This document shows positions 59,456-64,000 of a stretch of DNA of 64,000 nt, in pieces (position 1 is the stretch's first letter; each line of letters opens with the position of its first letter). The translations under genes were made by a program, and so were the position numbers. A model generated the notes under the pieces. The model saw only the letters and a program-made list of their open reading frames with translations. It did not search any database and was not told where the DNA came from. The stretch lies in NCBI GenBank assembly GCA_905182265.1, contig CAJJAO010000006.1, positions 1 through 64,000 of the forward strand, read 5' to 3'. The stretch is from a gamma proteobacterium HTCC2207. GTDB taxonomy: Bacteria > Pseudomonadota > Gammaproteobacteria > Pseudomonadales > Porticoccaceae.

Positions 59456-60094
59456 ATGGAACAGAAAGCCGCAATTCGACGAACTATAGCCATCGTACTG
59501 GCCTTTATTGCGCTGGTGATTTACGGCTTTATCTGGCGTATGAACCAACCAGTGGTTTTAAACGAAGAACAGCTGCGTGTTAACGGTGCTATCGTTTTGA
59601 ATACCCCAAGAATTTTCAGTGATTTCGAGCTGGTAGACCACCGCGGCGAGACGTTTAATATTGCTCGCATGCAAGACGTCTGGACTATCGTCTTTTTCGG
59701 CTTTACCAACTGCCCAGATATTTGCCCTACGACCTTGGCGACCCTCAACGACACCTATAGCAAGCTCAAAGACAGTGAGAAGGAGCGTCTACAGATCGTC
59801 ATGATCTCTCTAGACTCAGAGCGGGATACTGTGGAAAAGCTGGCTGAGTACGTGCCCTACTTCAACGAAGAGTTTATTGGTGTCACGGGCAACAAGCACC
59901 TGATTCGCCGACTCACGGCAGAAATCAATGTTGCCTACAACAAGGTGCCATTAGAGGGCGAAGATTACACAATAGATCACAGCACTCAGCTAGTACTTAT
60001 TAACCCTAAAGGCCATTATCACGGCTTCTTTAAAGCGCCTCATAGCGAAACCATGTTACGCAGCACCTGGCGTTCAATTTACGCGACGTTTTAA
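59456..60094 (+). CDS. SCO1/SenC family copper chaperone
   Basis: FFGFTNCPDICPTTLATL. Confidence 0.95.
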   Translation: MEQKAAIRRTIAIVLAFIALVIYGFIWRMNQPVVLNEEQLRVNGAIVLNTPRIFSDFELVDHRGETFNIARMQDVWTIVFFGFTNCPDICPTTLATLNDTYSKLKDSEKERLQIVMISLDSERDTVEKLAEYVPYFNEEFIGVTGNKHLIRRLTAEINVAYNKVPLEGEDYTIDHSTQLVLINPKGHYHGFFKAPHSETMLRSTWRSIYATF

Positions 60095-60109
60095 CTGGTT
60101 AATTGAGTA

Positions 60110-60895
60110 CTAAACCCGCTGCTTGAACCCGAGTGACAGGGTAAACAGCAGCGCGGCACAGAGCACCACCGACGGCCCAGCAGGGGCGTCGGTATACCAA
60201 GACATCGCCAACCCCATTACTACCGTCACCATCGCAATACCACTAGCAGCTATCGCCATCTGTTCCGGCGTTTGGCTCACTCTGCGGGCGGTTGCAGCAG
60301 GAATAATCAACAGCGCCGTAATTAACAGTACACCGACAATTTTCATAGCAATCGCAATCACCAGGGCCGTTATTAGCATCAACGCCGTGCGCACCATCAC
60401 CACATTGGTGCCCTCCACTGCCGCTAATTCCGGGTCCACTGTAATATTGATCAGCTGTTTCCACAGAACGCCCAGTAAAACCAGCACCAGAGCAGCCACG
60501 CCATAGATTATCCAGAGGTCCTCAACGGTCACCGACAGTAAATCCCCAAATAACAGTGACATAAGATCAACCCGCACATCTGGCAGTAACGAAATCACCA
60601 CCAATCCGGCTGCCAATGCTGAATGGGACAGAATACCCAACAAAGTATCTAGAGATAAAAAGCCCCGCTGTTCTAAGACTACTAGTCCCAGAGCCATCAA
60701 TAGAGGTACCGCCGTTACGGTAATACTCAGATTAACTTCCAACAGCACGCCCAGAGCAACCCCTAATAGCGCACTGTGCGCCAAGGTATCGCCAAAATAG
60801 GCCATGCGTCGCCACACCACAAAACAGCCCAGAGGCCCCGCCACCACGGCCACACCAATGCCGGCCAGCAATGCATAGAGCAGAAAATCAGTCAT
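60110..60895 (-). CDS. znuB: zinc ABC transporter permease
   Basis: MTDFLLYALLAGIGVAVVAGPLGCFVVWRRMAYFGDTLAHSALLGVALG; ATG at 60895. Confidence 0.93.
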   Translation of the reverse strand: MTDFLLYALLAGIGVAVVAGPLGCFVVWRRMAYFGDTLAHSALLGVALGVLLEVNLSITVTAVPLLMALGLVVLEQRGFLSLDTLLGILSHSALAAGLVVISLLPDVRVDLMSLLFGDLLSVTVEDLWIIYGVAALVLVLLGVLWKQLINITVDPELAAVEGTNVVMVRTALMLITALVIAIAMKIVGVLLITALLIIPAATARRVSQTPEQMAIAASGIAMVTVVMGLAMSWYTDAPAGPSVVLCAALLFTLSLGFKQRV

Positions 60896-61685
60896 GGTCA
60901 CAGCCCTCCCCGTGTTGGTGGGTGCCACTGGCATCCAAAACCTCACCGTGAACACTGTGTTGGTGGTCATGATTGTGGGCATAAAGAGCTGTTTGTCCAG
61001 AAAGGGCCGTTTGTCCCGAAATGGGAGGTTGCCCGAAAATATCCAAATAGGCTGGGTCCTGGCTCACCTGCTCAGGCCGCCCATGGCAGCAAATATGCCG
61101 GTTTAGGCAAATCACACGATCCGTCGCCGACATAACAATATGCAGATCATGAGACACCATGAGTACAGCGCAGTTAAGGCTAGCACTCAGCTCGCCAATC
61201 ATTTTATACAGCGCATTTTGGCCATTTACGTCCACCCCCTGCACCGGCTCGTCCAATACCAGCAAATTAGGCTTGCGTAAGATCGCCCGAGCCAACAGTG
61301 CCCGCTGCATCTCGCCTCCAGACAGTTTCTGAATCGGCGTAGCTGCCAAGTGCCCAATGCCCACAGACTCTAGGGCGCTGTGACAGGCACTGTGAGAAGT
61401 ATTGGCCAGCTGCAAAAAGCGGCAGGTAGAGATAGGTAATGTAGGGTCAATATGCAGCTTCTGGGGCATATAGCCCACATTCAGATTGGCTGCCGGACAC
61501 ACAGTCCCCGAGTCCGGGGCCAGCAAACCCAAAACAATACGTACCAGTGTCGATTTCCCGGCACCGTTAGGGCCAATAAGCGTCGTAATCTCACCCTGAT
61601 TGAGCTGCAGACTGATATTTTGCAGCACATGCTTGCTAGAAAAGCTTTTATTGACTCCCTCTAGAGTCATCAGGGGGCTAGTCAT
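60888..61685 (-). CDS. znuC: zinc ABC transporter ATP-binding protein with His-rich C-terminus
   Basis: MTSPLMTLEGVNKSF; GPNGAGKSTLVRIVLG; LSGGEMQRALLARAIL; tail AHNHDHQHSVHGEVLDASGTHQHGEGCDHD. Confidence 0.93.
   Translation of the reverse strand: MTSPLMTLEGVNKSFSSKHVLQNISLQLNQGEITTLIGPNGAGKSTLVRIVLGLLAPDSGTVCPAANLNVGYMPQKLHIDPTLPISTCRFLQLANTSHSACHSALESVGIGHLAATPIQKLSGGEMQRALLARAILRKPNLLVLDEPVQGVDVNGQNALYKMIGELSASLNCAVLMVSHDLHIVMSATDRVICLNRHICCHGRPEQVSQDPAYLDIFGQPPISGQTALSGQTALYAHNHDHQHSVHGEVLDASGTHQHGEGCDHD
60985..61038. repeat. three 18-bp tandem units in the znuC 3' region (protein GQPPIS-GQTALS-GQTALY)
   Basis: AGAGCTGTTTGTCCAGAA|AGGGCCGTTTGTCCCGAA|ATGGGAGGTTGCCCGAAA. Confidence 0.8.
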
Positions 61686-62193
61686 GGCTTGAGCCCTCGG
61701 AGTCGTCTGGATTACTCGAACATTGCGGGCAAAGCCCAAAAAGCTCGAGAGTCTGGCTCTGTAAGGTAAAATTAGCCTTATCGCTGGCGCTCTGGAGCAG
61801 GCCATTAATTGTGTTGTGGGCTACTTCGGCGGCGCTCCCGCACTGACTACAAATCATAAACAGATTACTATGCTCGCTATTGGGAAAAGGGCAGCCAATA
61901 TAAGCATTTAAAGAAGGAATTCGGTGAATTAACCCCAGCTGTAGTAAAAATTCGATGGCTCGATAAACCGTGGGCGGTGCGATGGGCTTTTCTAGAAGCT
62001 TAGATAGCTGATCCTGCAGCTGGTAAGCGCCCAAGGGTTGGTGGCTCTGCCACAGCAAGCGCAGCACAGACTCGCGAGTGATGGTCATGCGCGCCTTTTT
62101 CTCAGTGCACAGATCATTGGCACGAGTTAGGGCAGCACTAATACAGCGCCCATGGTCATGGGGCTGGTGTACAAGCCTCGAATTTGTCAGCAT
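61678..62193 (-). CDS. zur: Fur-family zinc uptake regulator
   Basis: Fur-like with CSQC and CPQC; operon with znuCB. Confidence 0.88.
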   Translation of the reverse strand: MLTNSRLVHQPHDHGRCISAALTRANDLCTEKKARMTITRESVLRLLWQSHQPLGAYQLQDQLSKLLEKPIAPPTVYRAIEFLLQLGLIHRIPSLNAYIGCPFPNSEHSNLFMICSQCGSAAEVAHNTINGLLQSASDKANFTLQSQTLELFGLCPQCSSNPDDSEGSSHD

Positions 62194-62230
62194 AGCGAGC
62201 CTAATAGGTTAGGGTTTTAATAAATGATAC

Positions 62231-62243
62231 GTTATAATATAAC
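62231..62243. promoter_or_regulatory. candidate Zur box between zur and znuA
   Basis: GTTATA-A-TATAAC palindrome followed by ATT, close to the gammaproteobacterial Zur core GTTATANTATAAC. Confidence 0.75.
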
Positions 62244-62311
62244 ATTAATAAACAACAAGCAGATACTCTCTTGGTTACTTGCTAAAATTTCCGTTGAAAA
62301 CTGATCGCTTT

Positions 62312-63235
62312 ATGGCTAAAAAGATACAATATAACATTTCTGCGCTGCTGCTATTGGCTATCATCTTGATGGTGCCTGCCGTAAGCCAAGCCGCGGGCGA
62401 AGAAAAGGCTGAGACTAAGAGCAAAAACAGCACTTTTATATTAACTGTAGCTAAGCCTCTTATAGTCACCACCATTAAACCGCTGGCGATTATCGCCAAG
62501 TCTGCGGTGGGCGATGCCGCCGATGTGACCTATTTACTACCAGCCAATCAAGCGCCTCATAATTTCTCACTACCGGTATCCGCACTGAACAAAATCGCCC
62601 AAGCCGACCTAGTAATATGGGTGGGAGCCGACTTTGAAACCAGAAGCGCAAAAACCATGGCGGCATTGGCCAGTTCCAAGCTCATCACAGCCCTAGAGAC
62701 TGAGGGCCACAATGCCATTGCACAGGGCAAGCCTCACCAGCACTCCATGGAAAACGACCCGCATATTTGGCTTAACCCCCAAAGCGGCAACCGCCTAGCA
62801 GCAGAAATTCAGTCTCGCTTGGGGCTGCCGATAAAGCAGATTATCAGTGCCGAGGAAGTGACTCAGTTACGAGATACTCTAACGGCCACAATGGCATCTG
62901 CCCAGGGTAAAACCTACCTTACTCACCATGACGCCTATGGCCATTTTGCTGAAGCCTTTGGTTTGCCATTAGGACTGTCCATTAGAGATACCAGTGGTGG
63001 TGCCCAGGGCGCCAAAAGCCAATACCAGCTGCGCAAAAATATCCTCCAGGCCAATGTGAGCTGCGTATTTGTTGAGCCCCAGTACCACAATAAAGATGCC
63101 GTCATTATTGCCGCCGAATTTAGCCTGCCGCTTATTGCGCTTGACCCCCAGGGTCAGTCCCAGCCAATACATGGTAACGCCTACAGAGAATTTATCGCCG
63201 CATTAGTGGTGCAATTTAAGGCCTGTTTCCAGTAA
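62312..63235 (+). CDS. znuA: zinc ABC transporter substrate-binding protein
   Basis: Signal peptide; VTTIKPLAIIAKSAVGD; PHIWLNPQ; ATG at 62312 (track uses TTG 62279). Confidence 0.92.
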   Translation: MAKKIQYNISALLLLAIILMVPAVSQAAGEEKAETKSKNSTFILTVAKPLIVTTIKPLAIIAKSAVGDAADVTYLLPANQAPHNFSLPVSALNKIAQADLVIWVGADFETRSAKTMAALASSKLITALETEGHNAIAQGKPHQHSMENDPHIWLNPQSGNRLAAEIQSRLGLPIKQIISAEEVTQLRDTLTATMASAQGKTYLTHHDAYGHFAEAFGLPLGLSIRDTSGGAQGAKSQYQLRKNILQANVSCVFVEPQYHNKDAVIIAAEFSLPLIALDPQGQSQPIHGNAYREFIAALVVQFKACFQ

Positions 63236-63283
63236 ATGATGTATCCTTAAACCTTCAATTCCCATCAAAAAAGCAAGCAACCT

Positions 63284-64000
63284 ATGTCCACAAAAACACC
63301 GCTGATACTTGTCGATGGCTCCTCATACCTTTACCGAGCATTCCATGCATTGCCACCGCTGACCAATAGCAAAGGCAACCCCACTGGCGCGGTCAAAGGG
63401 GTGATCAACATGATGCGGAGGTTGCAAAAAGATTACCCAGAGAGCACCCATGTGGTGGTGTTCGACGCCAAAGGTAAAACCTTTCGCGACGACATGTACA
63501 GCGACTACAAAGCCAATCGCCCCCCCATGCCTGACGATCTGCGCTCACAGATACAGCCGATACATAAAATAATTGAAGCCATGGGTATGCCCATGTTGGT
63601 GATCGAAGGTGTCGAGGCCGACGACGTGATTGGTACTTTAGCCTTGCAAGCAACAGAAGCCGAAATGGCCGTGGTGATATCGACCGGTGACAAAGATATC
63701 GCCCAGATGGTCACTGAAGATATCGTCATGGAAAACACCATGACCAACACAGTACTGGACAGGGCAGGGGTCATTGAAAAATTCGGCATTCCTCCAGAAC
63801 TTATTATTGATTACCTAGCCCTGCTAGGCGACAAGTCCGACAACATTCCCGGTGTACCAGGAGTAGGCGAAAAAACAGCCTTAGGATTGTTACAGGGAAT
63901 AGGGGGCCTAGATGCAATCTACGATCGCCTCGACGAAGTGGCAGGCCTAGAGTTTCGTGGCGCCAAAACTATGGCTCCCAAGCTCGAAGAACACAAAGAG
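63284..64000 (+). CDS. polA: DNA polymerase I, N-terminal part (cut by window end)
   Basis: [44 protein letters not shown]. Confidence 0.97.
   Translation, partial: MSTKTPLILVDGSSYLYRAFHALPPLTNSKGNPTGAVKGVINMMRRLQKDYPESTHVVVFDAKGKTFRDDMYSDYKANRPPMPDDLRSQIQPIHKIIEAMGMPMLVIEGVEADDVIGTLALQATEAEMAVVISTGDKDIAQMVTEDIVMENTMTNTVLDRAGVIEKFGIPPELIIDYLALLGDKSDNIPGVPGVGEKTALGLLQGIGGLDAIYDRLDEVAGLEFRGAKTMAPKLEEHKE

Overview
This window is the replication-origin-proximal part of a gammaproteobacterial chromosome. Gene content suggests a marine Cellvibrionales/SAR92-like lineage, but that is inference. It is dominated by housekeeping genes: ubiA-ubiC, lpxL-like, galU, glyQS, plsC-like, gyrB-recF-dnaN-dnaA, mnmE-yidC-yidD-rnpA-rpmH, mnmG-rsmG-parA-parB, atpIBEFHAGDC, glmU-glmS, hexR-like, uvrD, a TRAP-type SBP, trkH-trkA-rsmB-fmt-def, LysM-dprA-purE-tsaC-hemF-aroE, gamma-CA, a caa3-type cytochrome oxidase cluster, znuB-znuC-zur / znuA, and polA (cut). 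I saw no CRISPR array, prophage, transposon, rRNA or tRNA. The points I rate highest are: (1) the rpmH-rnpA-yidD-yidC-mnmE block is flipped between dnaA and mnmG relative to the Pseudomonas-type order, leaving two origin-like intergenic regions; (2) a perfect parS 16-mer and a near-perfect one lie inside recF; (3) short degenerate tandem repeats (13-27 bp units) recur at gene ends and in intergenic DNA; (4) ctaA/COX15 is absent from the oxidase cluster; (5) likely HexR and Zur operators, a 12-bp perfect inverted repeat inside the atp operon, and a 57-aa Arg-rich ORF below the ORF-track cutoff. No classic undescribed multigene system was found.
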